Under the pieces are notes generated by a model. It did no database searches and was not told the DNA's origin. It saw nothing but the letters and a program-made list of their open reading frames with translations. Shown here one piece after another: positions 44,900 to 53,401 of a DNA stretch of 64,000 bases (the stretch's first letter is position 1; each line of letters opens with the position of its first letter). Where the stretch lies: assembly GCA_023241745.1 (NCBI GenBank), contig JALQCY010000003.1:1-64000 (forward strand), in the 5' to 3' direction. A program made the position numbers and the translations under genes. Source of the DNA: Isoptericola peretonis. GTDB taxonomy: Bacteria > Actinomycetota > Actinomycetes > Actinomycetales > Cellulomonadaceae.

Positions 44900-45349
44900 A
44901 TGACCGGTCCGGTGCTGGTGGGCGTGCCCCACGACCGCAGGCCGGGCGTGCCCCGGCAGGCCGCGGACCTCGCGGTCGCGCTCGGCGCCGACCTGCTGTG
45001 CGTGGCGGTGGACGAGGCCGCGCTGCGCGAGGCGTCGGGCGCCGTCGCGCCGGTCGACCCGGACGGGGATGCTCCCCCGGGCGACGGCCTGCGCGAGGCC
45101 GTCGCCGCCGCGCTGAGCGGCAGCCCGGTGCGGTGGCGGCTCGAGCGCACCGCCGGGGACCCGGCGGCCGAGCTGGCGCGCCTCGCGGCCGCGCACGACG
45201 CCGTCCTGATCGTGGTGGGGGCGCGGCGGCCCGGGGTACTGGGCTGGGCCACGCACCTCGTCGGCGGCACCGTCGCGGGACGCCTCGTGCACAGCCAGCC
45301 TCGGCCGGTCGTCGTCCTGCCCGACGCCCGCGCGGGCGACGCGTCGTGA
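44900..45349 (+). CDS. Universal stress protein (UspA) family protein
   Basis: A 149-residue single UspA domain: GPVLVGVPHDRRPGVPRQAADLAVALGADLLCVAVDE at the start, and AAHDAVLIVVGARRPGVLGWATHLVGGTVAGRLVHSQPRPVVVLP with a partial ATP-binding G-x2-G-x9-G pattern. It overlaps the first crcB gene (GTGA), an unusual operon partner that suggests a link to fluoride or ion stress. Confidence 0.88.
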   Translation: MTGPVLVGVPHDRRPGVPRQAADLAVALGADLLCVAVDEAALREASGAVAPVDPDGDAPPGDGLREAVAAALSGSPVRWRLERTAGDPAAELARLAAAHDAVLIVVGARRPGVLGWATHLVGGTVAGRLVHSQPRPVVVLPDARAGDAS

Positions 45350-45792
45350 CGCCGGACCGCCGGGCTGCCCGGCCACCTGTCCGGCCCCGGCCGGCCCACC
45401 GGCGGCTCAGCCTGGTCGCGCTGGTCGCCGCCGGCGGCGCCGTCGGGACGGCGAGCCGGTACGGCCTGGCGCAGGAGTGGCCCGCCGTCGACGGCTGGCC
45501 GGTCGCGACGTTCACGGCGAACGTGCTGGGGGCCTTCGTGCTCGGCTGGCTGCTCGAGGCGCTCGCGGCCCGCGGGCCGGAGACCCCCGCCGCGCACCGG
45601 GTGCGGCTCGCCGTCGGCACGGGGGTGCTGGGCGGGTTCACCACGTTCTCGTCGCTGGCGCTGGAGACGGAGCGGCTGTTCGCCGCCGGCGCCGCCGGCC
45701 AGGCGCTCGCGTACGCGGGCGTCTCTCTCCTGCTCGGCTGGCTCGCCTGCCTCGGCGGCGTCCTGCTCGGCTCCCGGCGGAGAACACGATGA
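45346..45792 (+). CDS. crcB: CrcB/Fluc fluoride channel subunit 1
   Basis: A 148-residue protein with four membrane helices after an Arg/Pro-rich start. Fluc marks are GGAVGTASRYGLA (first helix), TFTANVLGAFVLGWL (Asn lining the pore) and GVLGGFTTFSSLALET (the Phe-containing TTFSS motif). With the next gene it should form the heterodimeric dual-topology fluoride channel usual in Gram-positive bacteria. The GTG start overlaps the stress-protein stop. Confidence 0.93.
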   Translation: MTPDRRAARPPVRPRPAHRRLSLVALVAAGGAVGTASRYGLAQEWPAVDGWPVATFTANVLGAFVLGWLLEALAARGPETPAAHRVRLAVGTGVLGGFTTFSSLALETERLFAAGAAGQALAYAGVSLLLGWLACLGGVLLGSRRRTR

Positions 45793-45805
45793 GTCGAGGG
45801 GCGCG

Positions 45806-46234
45806 ATGAGCGCCGCGGCGGCGCTGGCGCTCGTGGCGGTCGCCGGAGGGCTGGGGGCGGCCGCGCGCTTCGTCGTCGACGGCGCGGTGCGGGCGCGCAC
45901 CCCGGGCGCGGCGTTCCCGTGGGCCACGGTCGTGGTGAACGTGTCCGGCTCGCTGCTGATCGGCCTCGTCACCGGCGTGCTGCTCGGAGCCGACGACCCG
46001 GCGTCCCTGGACCCGTGGCGCCTGGCCGTCGCGACCGGGTTCTGCGGCGGCTACACCACGTTCTCGACGGCGATGGTGGAGTCCGTGCGCCTCGCCCGCT
46101 CGGACCGGTGGCGGCTCGCGCTCGCCAACGCGGTCGGCACAATGGCGCTCACCCTCGCCGCCGTCGCCGCGGGCATCGCGGTGGGCGTCGCCGTGAGCGA
46201 CGGCCTCGGCGTCGGCCTCGGAGTCGGGTGGTGA
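45806..46234 (+). CDS. crcB: CrcB/Fluc fluoride channel subunit 2
   Basis: A 142-residue, four-helix partner of the preceding subunit, with GGLGAAARFVVDG, ATVVVNVSGSLLIGLV and GFCGGYTTFSTAMVES. The ATG at 45806 follows GAGGGG. Its C-terminal tail is a short Gly/Val repeat (GLGVGLGVGW). No fluoride riboswitch was recognised upstream of the operon. Confidence 0.93.
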   Translation: MSAAAALALVAVAGGLGAAARFVVDGAVRARTPGAAFPWATVVVNVSGSLLIGLVTGVLLGADDPASLDPWRLAVATGFCGGYTTFSTAMVESVRLARSDRWRLALANAVGTMALTLAAVAAGIAVGVAVSDGLGVGLGVGW

Positions 46235-46261
46235 GCCCCGCCGTGACCCGTGCGGGGACGG

Positions 46262-46687
46262 TCAGCGCAGCGTGCGCGTCGCGTGCTCCAGCCAGCGCGC
46301 GACGGTCGCCAGCTCGTCGGGGCTGAAGCCGTCGGTCAGCCGCGCGTTGAGGTCGGCCAGCGCGCCGCGGACCTCGCCCAGCGCCTCGGAGCCCGCCGGC
46401 GTGAGGTCGAGGCGGACGGTGCGCCGGTATTCGGGGTCGACGTCGCGGCGGACGAGGCCGGCGCGCTCCATCCTCGCGAGCAGGCCGCTCGCCCCACCGG
46501 CCGAGGCCTGGAGCGCTGCCGTCACGTCGCCGACCGTGGCCCCGGGGTGCTGGGCGAGGTGCAGCAGCACCCCCGCCGCGGCGGCACTGATGCCCCGGTC
46601 CGCCCCGCGCCGCGCGACCCACCGGCGCATCTGGCGCTCGGCGGCCGTGGTGAGGAAGACGAGCCGGGGCGGCCCCTGCCTCGTCAC
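46262..46687 (-). CDS. MarR family transcriptional regulator
   Basis: A 141-residue winged-helix regulator: PGATVGDVTAALQASAGGASGLLARMERAGLVRRDVDPEYRRTVRLDLTPAG (about residues 50-101) is the recognition helix and wing. The GTG at 46687 overlaps the stop of the upstream alpha/beta hydrolase gene, so the two are coupled. The 14-bp palindrome over the hydrolase start is its likely operator. Confidence 0.9.
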   Translation of the reverse strand: MTRQGPPRLVFLTTAAERQMRRWVARRGADRGISAAAAGVLLHLAQHPGATVGDVTAALQASAGGASGLLARMERAGLVRRDVDPEYRRTVRLDLTPAGSEALGEVRGALADLNARLTDGFSPDELATVARWLEHATRTLR

Positions 46688-47583
46688 CGGACCCCGCCCC
46701 GCGCCCGCGCGTCGAGCCAGCCGAGCACCGCCGGCCACAACGTCTCGCGCAACCCGCGGCGGAAGAACCCGGTGTGCCCGATCCGCTCCACGCCGCCCTC
46801 GGCCGGCGACCAGGTGCGGCGCTCGACGCGGGCGCCCGTCAGGTGGTCGGTGATCGCGTCGATCTGGTCCGGCGTCGCCCAGGGGTCGTCGGTGAACCCG
46901 ACCGCCAGCACGTCGCCCTCGACCCGGGCGGCGCGCCGGGCCGCGTCCATCGTGGGGTCGTCGAAGAAGTACCCCGGCAGCCGGGACCAGCGGCCCCACT
47001 CCACCATCGCCGCGGCGGGCATGTCCTCCCCGAGGCCCAGCCGGCGTCCGGGCACGTAGCCCAGCACGCGGGCCGTGGCCGGCCCGACCAGCCGCAGGAT
47101 CAGGCCGACGCGCGCCCGCTCCCCGCGGTCGGGGACGGTGGCCGTCACGCCCGCGTGCGACGCGACCGTCACGAACCCCGACAGGCCCTCCGCGCCCTGG
47201 CCGAGCGCCAGCGCGTGGCCGCCGATGCTGTGGCCGACCGCCAGGTGCGGGACGTCCTCGAACCGCTCCCGGGCCCAGGACGCCACCGCGGGCACGTCGT
47301 CGGCCATCCAGTCCCGCATGCGGACGCCGCGATGGTCACGGGGCCTGCCCGACCGCCCCGTGCCGCGGTAGTCGTAGGTCACCGAGGCGTACCCGTCCGC
47401 GGCCAGGAACTCGGCGAACGCCGAGTACAGGCGCTCGGGCACCGCCGTCGCCGGGTGCACCACCACCGCCGCCCGCGGCGGCCGGTCGGCGGGCGTCCGC
47501 ACCGTCCCCACCACGCGGCCGCCGGCCGGGACCTCGACGACGAGCTCCTCGCACGCCGTCTCCGTCACCTCGTCATTTCGCAT
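46684..47583 (-). CDS. Alpha/beta hydrolase family protein
   Basis: A 299-residue serine hydrolase-like protein. YASVTYDYRGTGRSG (oxyanion region) and LAVGHSIGGHALAL (nucleophile elbow GHSIGG) are clear; the histidine is probably in ERIGHTGFFRRGLRE. The substrate is unknown. The ATG at 47583 is chosen because TAGGTT (plus 47591-47596) lies 7 bases upstream; a start three codons earlier would lie upstream of the predicted transcription start. The MarR gene follows with a 4-bp overlap and probably represses the pair. Confidence 0.88.
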   Translation of the reverse strand: MRNDEVTETACEELVVEVPAGGRVVGTVRTPADRPPRAAVVVHPATAVPERLYSAFAEFLAADGYASVTYDYRGTGRSGRPRDHRGVRMRDWMADDVPAVASWARERFEDVPHLAVGHSIGGHALALGQGAEGLSGFVTVASHAGVTATVPDRGERARVGLILRLVGPATARVLGYVPGRRLGLGEDMPAAAMVEWGRWSRLPGYFFDDPTMDAARRAARVEGDVLAVGFTDDPWATPDQIDAITDHLTGARVERRTWSPAEGGVERIGHTGFFRRGLRETLWPAVLGWLDARARGGVR

Positions 47584-47589
47584 GCGAAA
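47576..47589. promoter_or_regulatory. MarR operator, 14-bp perfect palindrome over the start codon
   Basis: TTTCGCATGCGAAA is a perfect palindrome, AT-tipped in GC-rich surroundings. It contains the ATG of the hydrolase gene (47581-47583 on the plus strand) and lies directly downstream of its -10 element (47591-47596, minus TAGGTT). Binding there would block transcription at the start point. Confidence 0.7.
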
Positions 47590-47632
47590 CAACCTAGCGG
47601 AAGCCTGGGGGCGCCGTCACGAGCGGCTGTGG

Positions 47633-47638
47633 CACGCT
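47633..47638 (+). promoter_or_regulatory. -10 element of a leaderless promoter (exonuclease gene)
   Basis: CACGCT is followed by 6 bases and the GTG start at 47645. It deviates from TANNNT at the first base. Confidence 0.35.
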
Positions 47639-47644
47639 GACCCG

Positions 47645-48628
47645 GTGAGCCTCATGCTGCTGGACTCCGCAAGCCTGTACTTCCGCGCCTTCTACGGCCT
47701 GCCCGACTCGCTGCGCTCCCCCGACGGCCGGCCCGTCAACGCGGTGCGCGGCCTGCTCGACATGATCGCCTTCCTCGTCACCGAGCACGAGCCGGACCGG
47801 CTCGTGGCCTGCTGGGACGAGGACTGGCGGCCCGCGTTCCGGGTCGAGGCGATCGGCTCGTACAAGGGGCACCGGGTCGCCGCGCTCACGCCCGCCGGGC
47901 AGCCGGACGTCGAGGAGGTGCCCGAGGCCCTCACGCCGCAGGTGCCGGTCATCGTCGACGTCCTGGCCGCGCTCGGCATCGCCCGCGTCGGGGCGCCGGG
48001 ATTCGAGGCGGACGACGTCATCGGCACCCTCGTGACGCGCGAGGTCGCGCGCAGCGCCGCCACCGCGCCGCCCGTCGCGAGCGCCGTCGGGATGGTGCTG
48101 CCCGCGAGCGTCGACATCGTCACGGGCGACCGCGACCTGTTCCAGCTCGTCGACGACGCGGCCGGCGTGCGCGTGCTGTACCCGGCGCGCGGGGTGCGCG
48201 ACCCCGACGTCGTCGACCAGGCGCGCCTGGCCGAGAAGTACGGCGTCCCCAGCGGGCAGGCCTACGCCGACATGGCGACGCTGCGCGGCGACCCGTCCGA
48301 CGGCCTGCCCGGCGTGGCGGGCATCGGCGAGAAGACGGCGGCGAAGCTGCTCGCCGCGTTCGGCGACCTGGCCGGCCTGCGGGCCGCCGCGGAGTCCGGC
48401 GCCAAGGGCCTCACGCTTACCCAGCGCCAGAAGCTGCTCGATGCCGCCGCCTACCTCGACGTGGCGCCCACCGTGGTGCAGGTGGCGCACGACGCGCCCG
48501 TCGGCGAGGTCGACGACACCCTGCCCCGGACGCCGAAGGACCCGGAGGCCCTGGACGCGCTCGCCGAGCGGTGGGGCATCCGCAGCAGCGTGGACCGCGT
48601 GCTCACCGCCCTCGCCGCCCGCCCCTGA
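47645..48628 (+). CDS. 5'-3' exonuclease (FEN-like, PolA N-domain family)
   Basis: A 327-residue stand-alone flap/5'-3' exonuclease. Metal-binding acidic residues are seen in LMLLDSASLYFRAFYG, CWDEDWRPAFR, EADDVIGTLV and VTGDRDLFQLV. The helix-hairpin/H3TH DNA-binding region is LRGDPSDGLPGVAGIGEKTAAKLL. It probably removes flaps or RNA primers or acts in repair, beside the full DNA polymerase I encoded elsewhere. The GTG at 47645 is preferred over a frame extending across the divergent promoter. Confidence 0.92.
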   Translation: MSLMLLDSASLYFRAFYGLPDSLRSPDGRPVNAVRGLLDMIAFLVTEHEPDRLVACWDEDWRPAFRVEAIGSYKGHRVAALTPAGQPDVEEVPEALTPQVPVIVDVLAALGIARVGAPGFEADDVIGTLVTREVARSAATAPPVASAVGMVLPASVDIVTGDRDLFQLVDDAAGVRVLYPARGVRDPDVVDQARLAEKYGVPSGQAYADMATLRGDPSDGLPGVAGIGEKTAAKLLAAFGDLAGLRAAAESGAKGLTLTQRQKLLDAAAYLDVAPTVVQVAHDAPVGEVDDTLPRTPKDPEALDALAERWGIRSSVDRVLTALAARP

Positions 48629-49324
48629 TCAGGGCTGGAAGACGCAGAACTCGTTGCCCTCGGGGTCGGCCACGACGGTCCACCCGATCTCGTCGTCCTG
48701 CGGTCGCAGCACGCGGGCGCCGCGGGCGACGAGGTCGTCGAGCGTCACGCCCGCGTTCAGCGTGACGTCCCAGTGCCAGCGGTTCTTGACCGTCTTCGGC
48801 TCGGGCACGGGGACGAAGTCGAACGACTCGAACGGCACGCCCGCGCCGCGGTCCAGGTACGCGTAGGCGCCCCCCTCGTGATCGTCCCAGGTCAGGTCGC
48901 CGCCCAGCAGCCCGTACCAGAACTCCGCGACCACCGGGTAGTCGGTGCAGTCGACGACGACGTCCTTGAGCCGGTAGCCGGGCACGTCGTCGTCCGTGAA
49001 CACGCAGAGCTCGCCGCCCTCGGGGTCGGCCAGCGTCGTGTAGTGGAAGCGGCCGGGCTCGCTCAGGCGCGGCCGGTCGGGGAAGTCGTCGAGGGACCGG
49101 GCGCGCACGTCGGGGTGCACGCGGTGCTTGACCGTCTTCGCCTCGGGCACCGTGTTGACCCAGACCGTCCGCTCCGGGACGGGGTCGGGGCCCGGGTCGC
49201 GCAGCACGACGTCGCCGCCGTCCAGCGGCTCTGCCCGCAGCCCCAGCGTGCGGGCCCAGAACTCCCCCATCGCCGCCGCGTCCGTCGCGTCGACGCACAG
49301 GTCCTTGAACGTCACCAGGCTCAT
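48629..49324 (-). CDS. VOC family protein (two glyoxalase-like domains)
   Basis: A 231-residue protein made of two vicinal-oxygen-chelate repeats: FKDLCVDATDAAAMGEFWARTLGLRA to ADPEGGELCVF, then KDVVVDCTDYPVVAEFWYGLLGGDL to ADPEGNEFCVF. The repeats end in near-identical motifs, pointing to an internal duplication. Possibly an isomerase or antibiotic-binding protein. The ATG at 49324 has TACCCT (plus 49332-49337) 7 bases upstream. Its stop abuts that of the exonuclease gene. Confidence 0.88.
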   Translation of the reverse strand: MSLVTFKDLCVDATDAAAMGEFWARTLGLRAEPLDGGDVVLRDPGPDPVPERTVWVNTVPEAKTVKHRVHPDVRARSLDDFPDRPRLSEPGRFHYTTLADPEGGELCVFTDDDVPGYRLKDVVVDCTDYPVVAEFWYGLLGGDLTWDDHEGGAYAYLDRGAGVPFESFDFVPVPEPKTVKNRWHWDVTLNAGVTLDDLVARGARVLRPQDDEIGWTVVADPEGNEFCVFQP

Positions 49325-49331
49325 GACCGGC

Positions 49332-49337
49332 AGGGTA
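49332..49337 (-). promoter_or_regulatory. -10 element of a leaderless promoter (VOC gene)
   Basis: Minus-strand TACCCT is followed by 7 bases and the ATG at 49324. Confidence 0.5.
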
Positions 49338-49347
49338 TCCGGCGCCG

Positions 49348-50523
49348 TCACGCGAGCGCGGCCTCGATCAGGTCGGCGGCCCGCCGGGTCCCGCCCTCGG
49401 CCCGCGCCTCGGACTGCAGCTCCGAGGAGCGCCGCGCCACCTCGGGGTCGGAGGTGAGCTCGAGCAGGGCGGACCGCAGCGCCTCGGCGGTCGCGTCGTC
49501 GGTGTCGAGGCGGCGCGCCACGCCGAGCTCCACCAGCCGGTCCGCGTTCATGAACTGGTCCACCGCCTGCGGTACCGCGATCATCGGGACGCCGGCGAGC
49601 AGCCCTTCGCTGCTGCCGCCCATCCCGGCGTGGGTGACGAACGCGTCCGCCTGCTCCAGGATGGCGCGCTGGGGCACCCACGAGTGCACCTCGACGTTCG
49701 GGGGCAGCTCGCCGAGCTCGCTCGCCTCGACGTACCTGCCCACCTGCAGCACGACGTGCCAGCCCGGCAGGTCGCCGAAGGCCTCCAGGCACCGCCGGTA
49801 GAAGTCCGGCTGCCGCGTGTACGCCGAACCGAGGGAGACGAGCAGCACCTTCTCGGCCCCGGCCGGGCGGCTCCACCGGTCGTCCGCGCTGCGGATGTCG
49901 AAGCAGGGGCCGACGAACGTGACCGTGCCGGTGTCGACGCGGTCGGCCTGGGGCTGCATCGCCCGCGGGATCGTCGCCAGCACCGTGCCCGGGGCGCCCG
50001 GGAAGGCGTCGACGTCCGTCGTGGTGGCGCCGTTCGTCGTGAGCCAGCGGCCGAACTTCTCCCGGTACGCGTCGGCGCCCGGGAGCTGCCACAGCGGCGC
50101 CGCGACCTCCTCGGCGTAGCCGTCCCAGGCGACGAACGTCGGGGACAGCTGGATCACGGGCCGTCCCTGCGACTCGCCGAGCGCCCGCGCGGAGTACCCA
50201 CCGATGTCGTACAGGTAGAGGTCGGCCGGGTCGTCGTCGTAGAAGGCGCGCAGCTGCGGCAGCGCCTGGATCTGGTCGTCGAGGAACGTCTCCATCGCGC
50301 CGATGGCGTCCTCGGGCCAGTCGTTGTCGACGACCGGGAGCGTGGACGCGACCGGCACCAGCTCAGCGCCCGTGGCCGTGATCAGGTCGGCCACCGGGGC
50401 GTCGTTCGCGTACGTCACCCGGTGCCCCCGCGCGACGAGCTCGCGGACGATCTCCAGCGTCGGCAGCACGTGGCTGACGGCGGGCACGCCGACCATCGCG
50501 ATGTGGGCAGGACGGCGGGACAT
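49348..50523 (-). CDS. MGT/GT1 family glycosyltransferase (macrolide glycosyltransferase-like)
   Basis: A 391-residue GT-B glycosyltransferase. The acceptor domain starts HIAMVGVPAVSHVLPTLEIVRELVARGHRV; the donor site is VTHAGMGGSSEGLLAGVPMIAVPQAVDQFMNADRL, as in macrolide glucosyltransferases (Mgt/OleD type). Could inactivate macrolides by UDP-glucose-dependent glycosylation, or modify another hydrophobic acceptor. The ATG at 50523 has GGAG upstream at 8-base spacing and is preferred over a GTG three codons earlier. Confidence 0.88.
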   Translation of the reverse strand: MSRRPAHIAMVGVPAVSHVLPTLEIVRELVARGHRVTYANDAPVADLITATGAELVPVASTLPVVDNDWPEDAIGAMETFLDDQIQALPQLRAFYDDDPADLYLYDIGGYSARALGESQGRPVIQLSPTFVAWDGYAEEVAAPLWQLPGADAYREKFGRWLTTNGATTTDVDAFPGAPGTVLATIPRAMQPQADRVDTGTVTFVGPCFDIRSADDRWSRPAGAEKVLLVSLGSAYTRQPDFYRRCLEAFGDLPGWHVVLQVGRYVEASELGELPPNVEVHSWVPQRAILEQADAFVTHAGMGGSSEGLLAGVPMIAVPQAVDQFMNADRLVELGVARRLDTDDATAEALRSALLELTSDPEVARRSSELQSEARAEGGTRRAADLIEAALA

Positions 50524-50600
50524 ACGGATCACTCCAGCGGGCCGGGGTCGGGGTCACGCCATCGTGGCAGCGCCCCGCCCTCCGGACCAGCGGTTTTGCG

Positions 50601-53330
50601 TCAGCCCGTGTTCTGCAGGCCCGCGGAGACGCCGTTCACGGTGAGCAGCAGCAGGTGCTGCCAGCGGTCCTTGTGGCCGCCGTCCACCCACTCGCCGTCG
50701 TCGACCGTGAGCCCCTCGCTCGCGCCCTTGCTGCGCAGCGCGCGCAGGGCGCGCACCTGGAGCAGCGACAGCGCGTCGACGTACGGGGAGCGCAGCTGCA
50801 CCGCGCGGCCCAGCACGCGGCGGTTGGCCAGCGGCCACTCGTTCCCGGTGACCCGCAGCACCCACTCGCGGGTGCGCCGCAGCTCGTCGAGCACCAGCTG
50901 CCCGAGGTCGTCGCGGTCGCCGAGCGCGAGGTACTGCCCGGCGATGTCCTCCTGCGTCTTGGCGAGACCCATCTCGACGGTGTCGAGCAGCGTCGTGAAC
51001 AGCGGCCACTCGCGGTACGCGGCCCGCAGCTCCTCGAGGCCGCCGGGCTGCTCGCCGGCGGAGCGCAGCGCCGTGCCGAGGCCGAACCAGCCGGCCAGGT
51101 TGATGCGTGCCTGCGACCAGGAGAACACCCACGGGATGGCGCGCAGGTCGTCGAGGGAGTTCACCGACAGGCCGCGCTTGGCCGGGCGGGAGCCGATCGG
51201 CAGCAGGCCGACCTCCTCCAGCGGCGTCACCTGCGCGAACCACTGCGGGAAGCCCTCGGACCTCACGAGGCCGTGGAAGGCGGCGCGCGACGTCGCGTCC
51301 AGGGCCTCCGCGAGCGGCGCGAAGCGCTCACGGGCCTCGGCGTTGCGCTTCTCGACCGTCGGCGCGGAGGCGAGCAGCGTCGCCGCGGCGACCTGCTCGA
51401 TGTGCCGGGCGGCGATCGTCGGGTCGCCGTAGCGGGCGAGGATGACCTCGCCCTGCTCGGTGAGCTTGAACCGGCCGTCCACCGAGTGCGGCGGCTGCGC
51501 GAGCACCGCGCGGTTCGCCGGGCCGCCGCCACGACCGAGCGAGCCGCCGCGGCCGTGGAACTGCGTGAGCGTGATGTCGTGGCGCTGCGCCCACTCCGCG
51601 ATCCGCGACTGCGCCTTGTGCAGCGCGAGCGTCGCCGCGACCGGGCCGACGTCCTTCGACGAGTCGGAGTAGCCGAGCATGACCTCGACGCGGCGGCCGT
51701 TCTCCGCGAGGCGGCGCTGCACCTCCGGGAACTCCAGCATCGCCTCGAGGATGTCGACCGAGTTCTCGAGGTCGTCGAAGGTCTCGAACAGCGGGACGGC
51801 GTCCACCACGGGCGCGTCGTCGGCGCCCTCGAACGCGAGCGCGGCGAGCCGGTAGACGGCGGCCAGGTGCTCGGGCGCCTGGGTGAACGACACGATGTAC
51901 CGACGGGCCGCGCGGATGCCGAACCGCTTCTGCACGGCGCCGAGGGCGCGGTAGGTGTCGAGCACCTCGACCGTGCGCTCGGAGAGGTCGCCGTGGATGC
52001 CCTTCTCGTCGATCTCGGCGAGGGCGGCGGCGTGCACCTGCGAGTGCTGGCGCACCTCGAGCTCGGCGAGGTGGAAGCCGAAGGTCTGCACCTGCCACAC
52101 GAGCTTCTGCAGGTCGCCGTAGGCGGCGCGCGGGGCGCCGGCCTCGACGAGGGAGCGCTGCACGACCTCGAGGTCGGCGACCAGCTCCTCCGGCTCGCGG
52201 TACGCCAGGTCGGCGTCGCGGCGGCGGGTGGCGGAGACGCGCCCGGCGATCGCGAGGACGGCGGCCCGGTGCGGCTCGTTCGGCGAGTCGGCGGCGGCGC
52301 GGGTGACGAGCTCGTCGGACAGCTGCCGCATCCGCTGCCACAGGGCCTTGAGCTCCGCCGACGCCGGGGTGCCGGCCTCGTCGAGGGTGAGCTTGCGGCC
52401 GGTCTGGACCGCGGCGGACTCGAGCGCGCTGAGCGCGTGCTCCGCGGCGAGGGTCGCGGCCTGGCGGGTGACCTCGGCGGTGACGTTCGGGTTGCCGTCG
52501 CGGTCGCCGCCGATCCACGAGCCCAGGGAGACGAACGGGCGCGCGACGGGCGGCACGCTGCCGGCCTCGCCGTCGAGCAGCCAGTCGTCCAGGCGCCGGT
52601 AGACCTCGGGGAAGGTGTTGAACAGCGTGGCGTCGAAGACGCCCATCGCGGTCTTGACCTCGTCGAGCACCGCAGGCTTGTGCGCGCGGATGGGCGACGT
52701 GCGCCACATGGTGTCGATCTCGGCGAGCAGCCGACGCTCGTTCTCGGCGAGCGTCGTGCCGCCGGGGCGCATGGTGTCGCGGTCGGCGACCAGGGTCGAG
52801 ATGCGGCGGACCGCGCCCGAGACGGCGCGTCGGCGCGCCTCGGTGGGGTGCGCGGTGAGCACCGGCCGGAACTCGATCTCGCCCAGGCGGCGCAGGGCCT
52901 CGTCGCGGCCCACCTCCTCCGCGAGCTGCGTGAAGGCCTGCGGCAGCGAGTCCTCGATGACGGCGCCCGCGGCGGCGTCGGACTCACGGGCGCGGAGCAC
53001 GCGGACGCGGTGGTACTCCTCCGCGAGGTTCGCGAGGTGGAAGTAGCACGTGAAGGCCCGGGCCACCTGCTCGGCGCGGTCCGGCGTGAAGCCGGCCACG
53101 ACCTCGGCCGCCTCCGCCAGCGTGGCGCCGCCGTCGTCGGCCCCGTAGGCACGGATCGTCAGGCCGCGGAGCCGCTCGACGTCGTCGAGCAGGCCCTGCC
53201 CGCCCGCCTCCTTCAGCACCGTGCCCAGCAGCCCGCCCAGCAGGCGGATGTCGTCCCGCAAGGGGTCGGGCATCTCGTGGCGTGCCACCACGCGTTCGAT
53301 CGAGCCGGTGGATCCCAGGTTCTCGCTCAC
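50601..53330 (-). CDS. ppc: Phosphoenolpyruvate carboxylase
   Basis: A 909-residue anaplerotic enzyme converting PEP and bicarbonate to oxaloacetate. Key motifs are VLTAHPTEARRR (catalytic His), GSWIGGDRDGNPNVT, LGYSDSSKDVGP, FHGRGGSLGRGGGP and the C-terminal LLLTVNGVSAGLQNTG. Length fits the family. The GTG at 53330 has TACGCT (plus 53339-53344) 8 bases upstream. The longer in-frame extension overlaps the neighbouring acetyltransferase and was rejected. Confidence 0.96.
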   Translation of the reverse strand: MSENLGSTGSIERVVARHEMPDPLRDDIRLLGGLLGTVLKEAGGQGLLDDVERLRGLTIRAYGADDGGATLAEAAEVVAGFTPDRAEQVARAFTCYFHLANLAEEYHRVRVLRARESDAAAGAVIEDSLPQAFTQLAEEVGRDEALRRLGEIEFRPVLTAHPTEARRRAVSGAVRRISTLVADRDTMRPGGTTLAENERRLLAEIDTMWRTSPIRAHKPAVLDEVKTAMGVFDATLFNTFPEVYRRLDDWLLDGEAGSVPPVARPFVSLGSWIGGDRDGNPNVTAEVTRQAATLAAEHALSALESAAVQTGRKLTLDEAGTPASAELKALWQRMRQLSDELVTRAAADSPNEPHRAAVLAIAGRVSATRRRDADLAYREPEELVADLEVVQRSLVEAGAPRAAYGDLQKLVWQVQTFGFHLAELEVRQHSQVHAAALAEIDEKGIHGDLSERTVEVLDTYRALGAVQKRFGIRAARRYIVSFTQAPEHLAAVYRLAALAFEGADDAPVVDAVPLFETFDDLENSVDILEAMLEFPEVQRRLAENGRRVEVMLGYSDSSKDVGPVAATLALHKAQSRIAEWAQRHDITLTQFHGRGGSLGRGGGPANRAVLAQPPHSVDGRFKLTEQGEVILARYGDPTIAARHIEQVAAATLLASAPTVEKRNAEARERFAPLAEALDATSRAAFHGLVRSEGFPQWFAQVTPLEEVGLLPIGSRPAKRGLSVNSLDDLRAIPWVFSWSQARINLAGWFGLGTALRSAGEQPGGLEELRAAYREWPLFTTLLDTVEMGLAKTQEDIAGQYLALGDRDDLGQLVLDELRRTREWVLRVTGNEWPLANRRVLGRAVQLRSPYVDALSLLQVRALRALRSKGASEGLTVDDGEWVDGGHKDRWQHLLLLTVNGVSAGLQNTG

Positions 53331-53401
53331 GGGACCAGAGCGTAAGCCGTGACGCCGTCCGGCCGTCGGGGCGTCCGGCTGGTGACCCCGTGACCTCGGT
53401 C

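Noticed and set aside
44700..45345. Fluoride (crcB) riboswitch
   Set aside because: Looked for a structured leader before the fluoride channel genes; the sequence is coding (antiporter, stress protein) with only a 28-bp gap, and I cannot see the motif.
50655..53345. An 896-codon plus-strand frame opposite ppc
   Set aside because: Antisense shadow of a clear PEP carboxylase gene; no motif or ribosome site.
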